The position numbers and the translations under genes are program-made. Positions 9,632 through 19,138 of a DNA stretch of 64,000 nucleotides are shown here, piece by piece; within the stretch, counting starts at the first letter, position 1, and every line of letters begins with the position of its first letter. The notes beneath the pieces were generated by a model. The model ran no database searches. It was given only the letters and a program-made list of their open reading frames with translations, and was not told the origin of the DNA. Source of the DNA: Asaia bogorensis (lineage in GTDB: Bacteria > Pseudomonadota > Alphaproteobacteria > Reyranellales > Reyranellaceae); contig CAMDCE010000026.1 of NCBI GenBank assembly GCA_945889625.1, positions 1 through 64,000 of the forward strand, given 5' to 3'.

Positions 9632-9763
9632 TCAGGCTGCGGCCGAAGCCGCGTGACGGGCCGCGATATAGCCGAAGGCGAGGGCGGGGCCAATGGTCAG
9701 GCCGGCCCCCAGGCAGGCGCCGCCCATGACGCGGGAAATGCCCGTGACCGGCCGAAGCTTCAT
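9632..9763 (-). pseudogene. C-terminal relic of a KstD-like FAD-binding dehydrogenase
   Basis: A 43-codon frame on the minus strand. The core SRVMGGACLGAGLTIGPAL, followed by AFGYIAARHA, matches the extreme C-terminus of 3-ketosteroid dehydrogenase/fumarate-reductase-type flavoproteins, where a VMGG-x-(Y)PGPGxTxGPAxxFGYIAA segment contributes to FAD binding. The rest of the gene (more than 500 residues) is absent. Its ATG overlaps the stop of the channel gene (ATGA), so it may still be translated as a short peptide. The match is made by eye, so a small unrelated membrane peptide cannot be excluded. Confidence 0.6.
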
Positions 9764-10947
9764 GATGCGGCTCTTGCGGCGTTACTTTCGTTCTCGCTGC
9801 GGCGACGTTGCGCCTCCTTCTCCACGGCGGCAACGAGGGAAGGGATGTGCGCGGCGACTTCGTAGAAGTCGCTGGCATACAGGACCAGCAGCGTGGTGGG
9901 CTGGGTGGTGACGACGGTGGCGCTGCGCGGCAGCCGATCGAGCAAAGCCATCTCGCCAAAGAATCCGCCTTGGCCCAAGCGGACCGGAGCGCGCGGCAGG
10001 CGCACCTCGACCTCGCCCTCTGAAATGAAGAACATCGAATCGCCTGCCTCGTCGCGGCGCACCACGACGATGCGTGGCGGATAGTGGCGCACCCGGAGTT
10101 TGCTCACGATCTCCGACAGGGTGACCGTGCCGAGCTCGGTGAACATCGGCACCTTGGTCACCTGATCCCAGACCCGTAGATATTCGCGTCGACGTTCTTC
10201 CTCGGCGAAGCCGGTGGCGAGGATACCTGTCATGAGCGCCAGCACGATGATGCCGCTCACCATGACGACCGAACCGACCATCTTGCCGCCCACCGATTGC
10301 GGCACGACATCGCCGTAGCCGGTCGTCGTCAGCGTCACGACAGCCCACCACAGGGCGGCGGGAATGTTCCCGAACAGCTCGGGCTGGCGGCTGCGTTCGA
10401 ACAAGTGCGTCGAGGTCGCGGCCATCACGAGAACGATGATGAAGACGATCAGCACGCTGGCCAGCGTCGCGCGCTCATTGGAGATCACGCGCGCCAGCGT
10501 GCCCATGGCTGGTGCGTGCAGGCCGAGCTTCAGGACCCACAGGACGCAGAACATCGCCGCATAGTCGCTGTCGGCGCCGACCGAGCCGGTGGTAATGGCG
10601 AAAGCTGGCAGCACCGCGACCAGGCCAATCAACCCGTTGGCCGAAAGTGCCCAGCGCAGGCGCGCGGACCCTTCCGATCGGCCGGCGAAGCGCGGCGCCT
10701 CGGGGGCCACCCAGAGGCGCATGATGTATTCGACAAGAAATATGGCAGCCACCATGACGATCACGATCGGCAGCAGCCGAGCGAGCCCGTATGGCAGCTT
10801 GTCGACCGACGAAATCGCGACCGCGAGCAGTCCGGAGCCAAGCGCGAGCAAATGAAAGGCGCGCCAGCGCCGTCCGCTGGAACTGTTATCGGAATGCCGC
10901 AGGATCGCGTAGATGCGCGCGCGGGCCGTCGATGCCGTTACCGCCAC
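9760..10947 (-). CDS. Cyclic-nucleotide-gated potassium channel (MlotiK1-like)
   Basis: 395 residues. Six hydrophobic segments lie between about 30 and 245. A pore loop with the potassium selectivity filter TTTGYGD sits before the last one. A cytoplasmic C-linker follows, then a cyclic-nucleotide-binding domain (about 275-375) whose phosphate-binding cassette reads GFFGEMALLDRLPRSATVV, with the Arg expected to contact the cyclic phosphate. The fourth helix lacks a regular ladder of Arg residues, so voltage gating is unlikely, as in Mesorhizobium MlotiK1. It may couple cAMP or cGMP to membrane potential. The start codon is not certain. Confidence 0.88.
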   Translation of the reverse strand: MAVTASTARARIYAILRHSDNSSSGRRWRAFHLLALGSGLLAVAISSVDKLPYGLARLLPIVIVMVAAIFLVEYIMRLWVAPEAPRFAGRSEGSARLRWALSANGLIGLVAVLPAFAITTGSVGADSDYAAMFCVLWVLKLGLHAPAMGTLARVISNERATLASVLIVFIIVLVMAATSTHLFERSRQPELFGNIPAALWWAVVTLTTTGYGDVVPQSVGGKMVGSVVMVSGIIVLALMTGILATGFAEEERRREYLRVWDQVTKVPMFTELGTVTLSEIVSKLRVRHYPPRIVVVRRDEAGDSMFFISEGEVEVRLPRAPVRLGQGGFFGEMALLDRLPRSATVVTTQPTTLLVLYASDFYEVAAHIPSLVAAVEKEAQRRRSENESNAARAAS

Positions 10948-11034
10948 GCGGCACCTTAGGCAGCTTGGCCCGCGAATTGCAACGCATGCGGCGCCGGTCT
11001 ACGGTCGCGCCCGCTTCGCGGGACGGGAGTTTGG

Positions 11035-13119
11035 GTGAAGGTGGCCAACGATCTGCGTATTGCCGTCGATATCGGCGGCACATTCACCGATGTGGTGCTG
11101 GAAGAGGGTGCGCGGCGGCTGACACGCAAGCTGCTGACGACGCCGCAGAGGCCAGAGGAAGCGGTTCTCGATGGTGTGCGACTGATTCTCGGCGATGCCG
11201 GTCGCGGCTTCGGCGATGTCGGCGTATTCGTGCACGGCACGACCTTGGCCACCAATGCGGTAATCGAGCGGCGTGGCGCGCGGACGGCGTTGATCGCCAC
11301 CGAGGGCTTCCGCGACACCCTGGATATCGCCAACGAGAGCCGCTACGACCAGTACGACCTCACCATCGAGAAACCCAAGCCGCTGGTGCCGCGAGCGTTG
11401 CGCTTCACGGTGCCCGAGCGCCTCGACGTCCATGGCGCGGTACGGCTGGCGCTCGACGAGACGGCCGTGCGGGCGCTTGTGCCCACGCTGCAGGCGCAGG
11501 GCATCGAAAGCCTCGCCATCGCCTTCATGCATTCCTATGCCAATCCGGCGCATGAGCGGCGGGTTCGCGACATCCTGAAAGCCGAGCTGCCTGATCTCTG
11601 GGTGACACTGTCGAGCGAGGCCTGTCCGGAAGTGCGCGAATACGAGCGTACCTCGACTGCAGTGGCCAATGCCTATGTGCAGCCGCTCATGGAGTCGTAT
11701 CTCGCGCGTATGCAAACTGCGCTTGCCGCCGAGGGCTTCATGGGGACCATCTATCTTGTGGCTTCGGGCGGCGGACTCACGGCCATCGAGACGGCGCGGC
11801 GGTTTCCCGTGCGCCTGGTCGAGTCGGGCCCGGCCGGCGGCGCGATTTTTGCTGCACAAATGGCAGCGCGAGCCGGTGAAAAGCGCGCGCTCAGCTACGA
11901 TATGGGTGGCACCACGGCCAAGATCTGCCTGATCGACGACTACCAGCCGCACACGGCGCGGCTGTTCGAGGTCGACCGCGCCGCCCGATTTCTCAAGGGG
12001 TCGGGACTGCCGGTGCGCATCCCGGTGATCGAAATGGTCGAGATCGGCGCCGGCGGCGGTTCAATCGCCCGTCTCGATGCCTTGCAGCGCGTCACCGTGG
12101 GACCCGAAAGCGCCGGGGCGGAACCAGGCCCGGCCTGCTACGGCCGCGGCGGCACGCACCCGGCCGTCACCGATGCCAACGTCGTCCTGGGCACGATCGA
12201 TCCCAAGGACTTTGCCGCCGGCACCATTGCGCTCGACGTCGAGGCCGCCAGGGGAGCACTGGAGCGCGACATTGGTAAGGGCATCGGGCTCTCGACCGAG
12301 ATGGCGGCCTACGCCGTCTATGAAATGGTGTCGGAGAATATGGCGAGCGCCGCCCGTGTCCACGCAGTCGAACGCGGTGCGATTGCCAATGACTATACCT
12401 TGATTGCGTTCGGTGGCGCCGCACCCCTGCATGCAGCCCGCGTCGCCGAGAAGATCGGCGTCAAGCGCGTGATCGTGCCGCCCAATGCCGGCGTTGGCTC
12501 CGCGGTCGGCTTTCTGGCGGCACCCGTCGCCTACGAACTGGTGCGCAGCAAGCATATGCGGCTCGACGACTTCGATGCCGCCGGCGCCAACGCCTTGCTG
12601 GCGGAGATGAGCCAGGAAGCCACCGGCCTCGTGGCGCCCGGCGCGCGCGGTGCGCCGACCTGGGAACGCCGTCTTGCCTTCATGCGCTATGTCGGCCAAG
12701 GTCACGAAATCACCGTGCCGTTGCCGCTGCAGGCACTGACGCCGGCCGACGCCCGGACGATGCGGGAAGCCTACGAGCGCGACTACGCCGCCTTGTTCGA
12801 GCGCCACATTCCGGGTGCGGCCATCGAGATCCTGAGCTGGTCGGTGCAGGTCTCGACTGAGGCGAAGATGCCGGCGGTGCAGGGTGGCACTCCATCGGTA
12901 CCGGCACCCGAGCCGGCGGGACGCCGGGCGGTGTTCGACGGCCGCTCCGGCCGCTCACTCGACGTTCCGGTCTACCGGCGCGAGAAGCTGCTGCCGGGCA
13001 GCGCCTTCGCCGGTCCGGCCGTGGTCGCTGAGGACGAGACTTCGACCTATATTTCGGCCAGTTTTGCCGCGCACATCGATGCGTCCGGCTGTATCGTCAT
13101 GGATCGCAAGGGCGGGTGA
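11035..13119 (+). CDS. hyuA: Hydantoinase/oxoprolinase A-type subunit
   Basis: 694 residues, start GTG 11035 behind GGGACGGGAG. The N-terminal Hydant_A_N domain has the ATPase motif VDIGGTFTDVV; the main Hydantoinase_A domain has SYDMGGTTAKICLIDD and IGAGGGSIA; the C-terminal domain of about 180 residues completes the fold. Members hydrolyse cyclic amides (5-oxoproline, N-methylhydantoin) or carboxylate ketones with ATP, always with a B subunit. The first gene of a long same-strand cluster, followed 10 bases later by hyuB. The substrate cannot be told from sequence; the following transporter and demethylase suggest a cyclic or N-methylated amide. Confidence 0.92.
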   Translation: MKVANDLRIAVDIGGTFTDVVLEEGARRLTRKLLTTPQRPEEAVLDGVRLILGDAGRGFGDVGVFVHGTTLATNAVIERRGARTALIATEGFRDTLDIANESRYDQYDLTIEKPKPLVPRALRFTVPERLDVHGAVRLALDETAVRALVPTLQAQGIESLAIAFMHSYANPAHERRVRDILKAELPDLWVTLSSEACPEVREYERTSTAVANAYVQPLMESYLARMQTALAAEGFMGTIYLVASGGGLTAIETARRFPVRLVESGPAGGAIFAAQMAARAGEKRALSYDMGGTTAKICLIDDYQPHTARLFEVDRAARFLKGSGLPVRIPVIEMVEIGAGGGSIARLDALQRVTVGPESAGAEPGPACYGRGGTHPAVTDANVVLGTIDPKDFAAGTIALDVEAARGALERDIGKGIGLSTEMAAYAVYEMVSENMASAARVHAVERGAIANDYTLIAFGGAAPLHAARVAEKIGVKRVIVPPNAGVGSAVGFLAAPVAYELVRSKHMRLDDFDAAGANALLAEMSQEATGLVAPGARGAPTWERRLAFMRYVGQGHEITVPLPLQALTPADARTMREAYERDYAALFERHIPGAAIEILSWSVQVSTEAKMPAVQGGTPSVPAPEPAGRRAVFDGRSGRSLDVPVYRREKLLPGSAFAGPAVVAEDETSTYISASFAAHIDASGCIVMDRKGG

Positions 13120-13129
13120 GGAGAAGGTC

Positions 13130-14803
13130 ATGAGCCAGTCCAACAGCGTCGGCCTGATCGACCTGCAGATCATGTGGAACCGCCTGATCGCGGTCGTTGA
13201 GGAACAGGCGCAGACCCTGATGCGGACCGCCTTCAGCCCGATCGTGCGCGAGTGCGGCGACCTGTCGGCCGGCGTTTTCGACCTTGAGGGCCGCATGCTT
13301 GCCCAAGCCGTGACCGGCACACCCGGCCACGTCAATTCGATGGCCGAATCGGTGAAGCACTTCCTTCGACATTTTCCGATCGACGGCATGAAAGCGGGTG
13401 ACGCCTACATCACCAACGATCCGTGGATGGGCACCGGCCATCTCAACGACTTCGTCGTCACCACGCCCTGCTTCCGCAACGGCAAGCTGGTGGCGCTGTT
13501 CTCCTGCACCAGCCATCTCATGGATATCGGCGGCATTGGCTTCGGGCCCGACGCCACCGACGTGTTCATGGAGGGCCTCTACATCCCGATGCTGAAGCTG
13601 ATCGACCGGGGCAAGGTGAACGAGACCTTGATGTCGATGATCCGCGCCAACACGCGCCTGCCGGTCGACACCGAGGGCGACGTCTATTCGCTGGCTGCCT
13701 GCAACGATGTCGGCGCGCGTCGTCTCGTGGAGATGATGGACGAGTTCGACATCGAGTCGCTCGACGATCTGGGCAACCACATCATCGAGCGCTCGCGCGA
13801 AGCAGTGCTGGTCGAGATCGCCAAGCTACCCAAGGGCACCTGGCACAACGCCATGACGGTCGACGGCTATGACGAGCCGGTGACGCTCAAGGCTGGGCTC
13901 ACCGTCTCCGACACCGGCATTCATGTCGACTACACCGGCACGTCGGGCGCCTCGACGCGCGGCATCAACGTCCCGCACGCCTACACTACGGCCTACACCG
14001 TCTTCGGCCTGGGCTGCGTGGTGGCGACCCAAATTCCCAACAACGCAGGCTCGCTCGAGCCGCTGACGGTGTCGGCACCGGCGGGCTGCATTCTGAACGC
14101 ACCCAAGCCCGCGGCGGTGGCCTCGCGCCATGTCATCGGCCAGATGCTGCCGGATGTGACCTTCGGCTGCCTGCGCCAGATCATTCCAAACCGCGTGCCG
14201 GCCGAGGGCACATCGTGCCTGTGGAATATCATCGTACGCGGCCACGTCCGCGGCGGCGAGGGCGGCAACTACGGCTTCGGCATGGCCATCACCTCCAACG
14301 GCGGTACCGGCGCGCGGGCCGACAAGGACGGCCTGTCGGCGACGGCCTATCCCAGCGGCGTCCGCGGCACGCCGGTCGAGATCGCCGAGACCCAGACGCC
14401 GCTCATCTTCTGGCGCAAGGAATTCCGCTCCGACTCCGGTGGCGCCGGCCGCACCCGTGGCGGGCTGGGCCAGATCATGGAGATTGAAAGCGGCATCTCC
14501 GAACCGTTCGATCTTCTGGCGGCGTTCGACCGCATCGATTACCCAGCGCGTGGCCGCGATGGCGGCGGCGACGGCCAGGCGGGCGTCGTGGCGCTGAAGT
14601 CAGGTCAGACGCTCAAGGGCAAGGGCTTCCAGCTCATCCCGCCGGGCGATCGCCTGGTCGTCATGACGCCCGGCGGCGCCGGCATCGGAGCACCTGCCGG
14701 GCGCGATCGGGCGCAGGTGGCACAGGATCTCGCCGACGAGCTGATCTCGCCCGAGTCGGCGAACAGGCTCTACGCGTACAAGCCGCCGCTGGCGGCTGAG
14801 TAG
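13130..14803 (+). CDS. hyuB: Hydantoinase/oxoprolinase B-type subunit
   Basis: Start ATG 13130, preceded by GAGGAGAAGG; an open frame reaches back to 12884 only as a shadow of hyuA. The 557-residue protein opens with LIDLQIMWNRLIAVVEEQAQTLMRTAFS and carries RECGDLSAGVFD, GHVNSM and the NDPWMGTGHLND motif, characteristic of the B subunit. It ends with the glycine-rich GGAGIGAPAGRDRAQVAQDL segment. It pairs with HyuA to form the ATP-dependent amidohydrolase. The stop codon is 36 bases before the TRAP binding-protein gene. Confidence 0.92.
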   Translation: MSQSNSVGLIDLQIMWNRLIAVVEEQAQTLMRTAFSPIVRECGDLSAGVFDLEGRMLAQAVTGTPGHVNSMAESVKHFLRHFPIDGMKAGDAYITNDPWMGTGHLNDFVVTTPCFRNGKLVALFSCTSHLMDIGGIGFGPDATDVFMEGLYIPMLKLIDRGKVNETLMSMIRANTRLPVDTEGDVYSLAACNDVGARRLVEMMDEFDIESLDDLGNHIIERSREAVLVEIAKLPKGTWHNAMTVDGYDEPVTLKAGLTVSDTGIHVDYTGTSGASTRGINVPHAYTTAYTVFGLGCVVATQIPNNAGSLEPLTVSAPAGCILNAPKPAAVASRHVIGQMLPDVTFGCLRQIIPNRVPAEGTSCLWNIIVRGHVRGGEGGNYGFGMAITSNGGTGARADKDGLSATAYPSGVRGTPVEIAETQTPLIFWRKEFRSDSGGAGRTRGGLGQIMEIESGISEPFDLLAAFDRIDYPARGRDGGGDGQAGVVALKSGQTLKGKGFQLIPPGDRLVVMTPGGAGIGAPAGRDRAQVAQDLADELISPESANRLYAYKPPLAAE

Positions 14804-14839
14804 TTGGGTCAGGATATCAACGAACGAATGGGGGTTTCG

Positions 14840-15856
14840 ATGAAACTAGGACGCAGGACGGCCTTGAAGGCTGGCGTGGGAGCAGGTGCGTTGGCCGCAG
14901 TGAGTGTGACGTCGATTGTGGGTGCGCAGGCGCCGATGAAGCTCGACCTGGCGACGGTCTGGCCCGACGGCAACTTCCACACCAAGAACGCCAAGCTGTT
15001 TGCTGAGGAAGTCGGCAAGGCGACCGGCGGGCAGGTGCAGATCACCGTCCATTCCGGCGGCTCGCTCGGCTACAAGGGGCCGGAGCAGCTCAACGCAGTA
15101 CGCGACGGCATGGTACCGATGGCCGATATTCTCAATATCCAGCAGGTCGGCGAGGCGCCGCTGCTTGGCATCGAGGGTGTGCCGTTCCTGGTCGGCAGCG
15201 CCGACGAGCTCAAGGTCCTGCAGAAGTACGCGCGGCCCGAGTTCGACAAGATCGCCACCAAGTTCAACCAGAAGATCCTCTACACCGTGCCGTGGCCGAC
15301 ACAGTACCTCCACGCCAGCGTCAAGACCGACAAACTGGACGGACTGAAGGGCCTCAAGATCCGTGTGCCCGATCGCCAGGCCGGCGACATGGTGAATGCG
15401 CTCGGCATGGCGGCCGTGCAGATCCCGTGGGGCGAGACGGTGCCTGCACTGGCGTCGGGCGCGGTCGTAGGCGTCACGACCTCCGCGGTCTCCGGCGTCG
15501 ACGGCAAATTCTGGGAGTTCCTCAAGGTCTTCTACAAGACCAATCACGTCTGGAGCTCGCAGATCGTCACGATCAACAACGATGTCTGGAAGAAGATCTC
15601 GCCGGCCAACCAGAAGGCGATCCTGGACCTTGCGGCAAAGCTCGAACCCGAGTTCTGGAAAGTCTCGGCCGAGGCCGACGTTGCCAGCGCCAAGCGCCTG
15701 ACCGAAGGCGGCATGGAGATGATCATAGTCCCCGCGCCGATGATGAAGGACATGCGCGAGAAGACCGTCACTCTCGAGAAAGCCTTCATCGATCGCGCCG
15801 GCCCGATGGCCGCCGAGATTATTGCCAAGTACAAGAAGGACCTGGGACGCTCCTAA
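14840..15856 (+). CDS. dctP: TRAP transporter solute-binding protein (DctP family)
   Basis: Start ATG 14840 has a GGGGG tract 6-10 bases upstream and gives a clean signal peptide MKLGRRTALKAG...GAQA with a twin arginine; TTG 14804 and ATG 14828 are upstream alternatives. The 338-residue periplasmic protein has DctP features: WPDGNFHTKNAKLFAEEV near the N-terminus and the conserved region KGLKIRVPDRQAG containing the ligand-carboxylate Arg. It delivers an organic acid, probably the substrate of the surrounding enzymes, to the DctQM permease encoded next. Confidence 0.9.
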   Translation: MKLGRRTALKAGVGAGALAAVSVTSIVGAQAPMKLDLATVWPDGNFHTKNAKLFAEEVGKATGGQVQITVHSGGSLGYKGPEQLNAVRDGMVPMADILNIQQVGEAPLLGIEGVPFLVGSADELKVLQKYARPEFDKIATKFNQKILYTVPWPTQYLHASVKTDKLDGLKGLKIRVPDRQAGDMVNALGMAAVQIPWGETVPALASGAVVGVTTSAVSGVDGKFWEFLKVFYKTNHVWSSQIVTINNDVWKKISPANQKAILDLAAKLEPEFWKVSAEADVASAKRLTEGGMEMIIVPAPMMKDMREKTVTLEKAFIDRAGPMAAEIIAKYKKDLGRS

Positions 15857-15858
15857 TC

Positions 15859-16422
15859 GTGTCCTTGGGATCAAGCGATCGCCCGCCCGATCCGATCGGG
15901 CGGGTGCTCGACGCCGTCGATCGGCTGTCGACATGGGGAGCGTGGGCGTCGGCTGCCGCGATCGTGTCGATCCTCGGCCTCATCGTCGCCGAGGTCATCA
16001 CGCGCAACGCGTTCAATTTCAGCATCTACTTCGCCTGGGAATTCAGCGCCTATCTGATGGGCGCTGCGTTCCTCATGGGCGCCGCCTACACCCTGCGCGC
16101 CGGCGCGCAGATCCGCGTCAATGTGTTGCTGGAGAACGTGCCCAGGCCCGTGGCGCGCCTCTTCGACCTGTTGTCGACCGTCTGCGGCATCGCCATCGGC
16201 ATCTACCTCACCTGGGCGCTGGCGGAGATGACGTGGCTCTCTTGGATGCGCGAATCGCGCTCGCCGGAGAAGAGCGAGATCCTGCGCTGGATCACGCAGT
16301 TGCCGCTGGCGCTTGGATCTCTTCTTTTCACGCTGCAGACCTTCGCGCGGCTGGGACGCCTCCTGCGCGGCGAGCCGGGCGAGGATGCGAGCTTGCGCAT
16401 CGGCCAGGATATCGAGACCTAG
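15859..16422 (+). CDS. dctQ: TRAP transporter small permease (DctQ family)
   Basis: Start GTG 15859, two bases after the dctP stop. The 187-residue protein has four transmembrane helices (about 27-50, 60-83, 103-125 and 143-165) and the family motif EFSAYLMGAAFLMGAAYTLR. It is the membrane subunit that stabilises DctM. The following dctM gene begins directly at the next base after the stop, so the three TRAP genes are translationally linked. Confidence 0.88.
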   Translation: MSLGSSDRPPDPIGRVLDAVDRLSTWGAWASAAAIVSILGLIVAEVITRNAFNFSIYFAWEFSAYLMGAAFLMGAAYTLRAGAQIRVNVLLENVPRPVARLFDLLSTVCGIAIGIYLTWALAEMTWLSWMRESRSPEKSEILRWITQLPLALGSLLFTLQTFARLGRLLRGEPGEDASLRIGQDIET

Positions 16423-17724
16423 ATGACCGCAATTCTCACCTGGCTACTGGTCCTCATGACGGTGACGCTCTGCGTCGGCATCTGGATCGGACCGGCGCTG
16501 ATCGCCACGGCGATCTTGCTGCTGGAGATGTACACCAACCTGCCGACGCACAAGCTGATCGCTAACTGGGCGTTCAATGTCGCGACCTCGTCGGAAATTG
16601 TCTCGCTGCCGCTGTTCATCCTGATGGGCGAGCTGTTGTTTCGCACGCGCCTGTCGCAGTCGCTGTTCTCCGGCATCGCACCGTGGATGGCGTTCCTGCC
16701 CGGTCGGCTGTTCCACACCACGGTGATCGGGTGCTCGATGTTCGCGGCCATCTCCGGCTCGTCAGCGGCAACCACGCAGGTGGTCGGCCGCATCGCCCTA
16801 ACGGAGCTGCTCAACCGCGGCTACGACAGGGGCCTGGCAGTCGGCAGCCTGGCAGGGGCGGGCACGCTCGGCTTCCTGATTCCGCCCTCGATCCCGATGA
16901 TCATCTACGCCGTGCTGGCCGAGGAATCGCTCTTGCGCCTGTTCACGGCGGGCTTCCTGCCGGGTTTCGCCCTGGCCGGCTGTTTCATGGGTTACATGGC
17001 CATCCGCGCCATCCTGAACCCCAGGCTGGTGCCTGCCGACGATCATACGACGTGGACTTGGGGTGACCGCTTCAGGAGCCTGATCGAGCTGGGGCCGGTA
17101 GCCTTTCTGATCCTGACCGTGCTCGGCACCATGTATGCCGGCATCGCCAGCCCGTCGGAGGCCTCGGCCATTGGCGTGATGGGGGCGCTCGCCGTCGCCG
17201 CCTTCCAGAGAACGCTCAACTGGAAGGGCATCCGCGACGCCTTGCTGGGGTCCGTCCAGACGACCTGCATGATCGGCATGATCGTGATCGGCGCGTTCAT
17301 GGTCGGCACGGTGCTGGCCAGCCTGCGGGTGCCACAGTTCGTGTCGGGAGCCATCACCTCGTGGCAGCTCTCGCCCTTCGTGCTGATCATGTTCCTGATG
17401 CTCTTCTACATTGTGCTCGGCACGGTGCTGGAAGGCTTCTCCATGATCGTGCTGACCTTGCCGATCGTGCTGCCTGTGGTGCTGGCGGCGGGCTTCGACA
17501 AGCTATGGTTCGGCATCTTCCTGATCCTGACCATCGAGATGGCCCAGATCAGCCCGCCGGTCGCCTTCAACCTGTTCGTCATCCAGAACATAACCGGCGA
17601 TTCCCAGACCTACGTCGCCTGGAAGGTCATTCCGTTCTTCCTCATCATGATGATGTTCACGGCGGTTCTGACGATCTTCCCCAAGTTGGTCACTTGGCCG
17701 GTCGATTTCATCCTGTCGAGATAG
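16423..17724 (+). CDS. dctM: TRAP transporter large permease (DctM family)
   Basis: 433 residues with about twelve hydrophobic segments. Family motifs include PLFILMGELLFRT near residue 65, GAGTLGFLIPPSIPMIIYAV in the first half and QISPPVAFNLFVIQ in the C-terminal half. It carries out sodium-driven uptake of the ligand held by DctP. It is the last of the three TRAP genes; a 49-base gap with GGGGGAG leads to the glutamine-synthetase-like gene. Confidence 0.92.
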   Translation: MTAILTWLLVLMTVTLCVGIWIGPALIATAILLLEMYTNLPTHKLIANWAFNVATSSEIVSLPLFILMGELLFRTRLSQSLFSGIAPWMAFLPGRLFHTTVIGCSMFAAISGSSAATTQVVGRIALTELLNRGYDRGLAVGSLAGAGTLGFLIPPSIPMIIYAVLAEESLLRLFTAGFLPGFALAGCFMGYMAIRAILNPRLVPADDHTTWTWGDRFRSLIELGPVAFLILTVLGTMYAGIASPSEASAIGVMGALAVAAFQRTLNWKGIRDALLGSVQTTCMIGMIVIGAFMVGTVLASLRVPQFVSGAITSWQLSPFVLIMFLMLFYIVLGTVLEGFSMIVLTLPIVLPVVLAAGFDKLWFGIFLILTIEMAQISPPVAFNLFVIQNITGDSQTYVAWKVIPFFLIMMMFTAVLTIFPKLVTWPVDFILSR

Positions 17725-17773
17725 ATCGGCCTCTGCCAAACTCCGGACATCGGATTTTGCCTCGGGGGAGTGA

Positions 17774-19138
17774 ATGGAACCGCGCCAGATCAAGACGGCG
17801 GCTGATGCGCGCAAGATCGTCAAGGAACGCGGCTTGACTCACGTAAAAGTGGGCGTCCACGACATCGACGGCATCCTGCGCGGCAAATACATCCATATCG
17901 ACAAGTTCCATTCGGCGCTCGACGGCGGCATGGGCTTCTGCGACGTGGTCCTGGGCTGGGATTCGAACGACCAGCTCTACGACAACGTCAGCTACACCGG
18001 CTGGGACACCGCCTATCCCGACGCCAACGTCCGCATCCTGCCCGACACTTGCCGCGAGATCGCGACCGAGCCCGGCAACCTGATGTTCCTTTGCGAGTTC
18101 ACCGACAGGGCGGAGGAGATCTGTCCGCGCGCCACCTTGCGTCGCGTTCTGGCCCGCGCCAGGAAAATGGGCTTCGAGGTCAAGGTCGGCTTCGAATACG
18201 AGTTCTTCGTCTTCGCAGAGACGGCGTTCTCGATCCGCGAGAAGGGCTACAGGAACCTCAAGCCAATCTCGCCCGGGTTCTTCGGCTATTCGGTGTTGCG
18301 CAATTCGGTCCTGTCGGACTGGTACAAGGACCTGCTCGCCATGTGCGAGACCATGGACATGGGCATCGAGGGCCTGCACACCGAGACCGGTGCGGGCGTG
18401 CTGGAAGCAGCTCTCCGGGCCAAGGATGGCCTGCCGGCCGCCGACAGCGCGGCGCTGTTCAAGCTCTTCACCAAGGTGCTGGCGCAAAAGCGCGACTGGC
18501 TGGCCACCTTCATGGCCAAATGGTCGAAGGACTGGCCGGGCTGCGGTGGGCACATGCACATGTCGCTGTGGAAGGACGGCAAGTCGGTCTTCTTCGACGT
18601 CAAGGCACCGCATCGCATGAGCAGGACCATGCGCCACTTCATCGGCGGCCAGCAGGCGCTGATGCCCGAGACCCTGGCGATGGTCGCCTCGACGGTGAAC
18701 GCCTATCGTCGTCTCATCCCGGGTTTCTGGGCGCCGACGGCCTCGGCCTGGGGTGTCGAGAACCGCACCACAGCGCTGCGCGTCATTCCGGGTTCGGCCA
18801 AGTCGACGCGGGTCGAATATCGCGTGGCCGCGGCCGACGCCAACCCCTATCTGGCGCTGGCCGCCGCCGTCGGCGCCGGCCTGTGGGGCATCGAGCACAA
18901 GATCGATCCCGGCGAGCCGGTCATGGGCAACAGCTACGCGAAAAAGCATCCGGCAAAATCGCAGCTGCCGCGCACGCTGATGGAGGCGGCGGGACGGCTC
19001 AAGGCCTCCAAGGCGTCGCGCGACCTGTTCGGCGATGCCTTCGTCGATCATTATTCTGCAACGCGTGAGTGGGAAGAGCGGGAGTTCCGCAAGGCCATCA
19101 CCGACTGGGAACTCGAACGGTATATGGAAATCATCTGA
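17774..19138 (+). CDS. Glutamine-synthetase-family ligase (gamma-glutamyl-amine type)
   Basis: 454 residues. Glutamine-synthetase landmarks are present but altered: GFEYEFFVF (metal Glu), HTETGAGVLEAAL in place of ExGxGQxE, GGHMHMSLW in place of GSHxHxSLW, NAYRRLIPGFWAPT, WGVENRTTALR and RVEYRVAAADANPYLALAA. These patterns are typical of the GlnT/GlnA-like branch that includes gamma-glutamylmethylamide and gamma-glutamylpolyamine synthetases rather than ammonia-assimilating GlnA. No adenylylation-site Tyr loop is evident. It sits between a TRAP importer and an alcohol dehydrogenase, so it probably gamma-glutamylates an imported or derived amine; the substrate is unknown. Confidence 0.82.
   Translation: MEPRQIKTAADARKIVKERGLTHVKVGVHDIDGILRGKYIHIDKFHSALDGGMGFCDVVLGWDSNDQLYDNVSYTGWDTAYPDANVRILPDTCREIATEPGNLMFLCEFTDRAEEICPRATLRRVLARARKMGFEVKVGFEYEFFVFAETAFSIREKGYRNLKPISPGFFGYSVLRNSVLSDWYKDLLAMCETMDMGIEGLHTETGAGVLEAALRAKDGLPAADSAALFKLFTKVLAQKRDWLATFMAKWSKDWPGCGGHMHMSLWKDGKSVFFDVKAPHRMSRTMRHFIGGQQALMPETLAMVASTVNAYRRLIPGFWAPTASAWGVENRTTALRVIPGSAKSTRVEYRVAAADANPYLALAAAVGAGLWGIEHKIDPGEPVMGNSYAKKHPAKSQLPRTLMEAAGRLKASKASRDLFGDAFVDHYSATREWEEREFRKAITDWELERYMEII

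Noticed and set aside
9632-9763. Mobile element or attachment site next to the channel gene
   Set aside because: No terminal repeats, integrase or target duplication is visible; the similarity is to a flavoprotein C-terminus.
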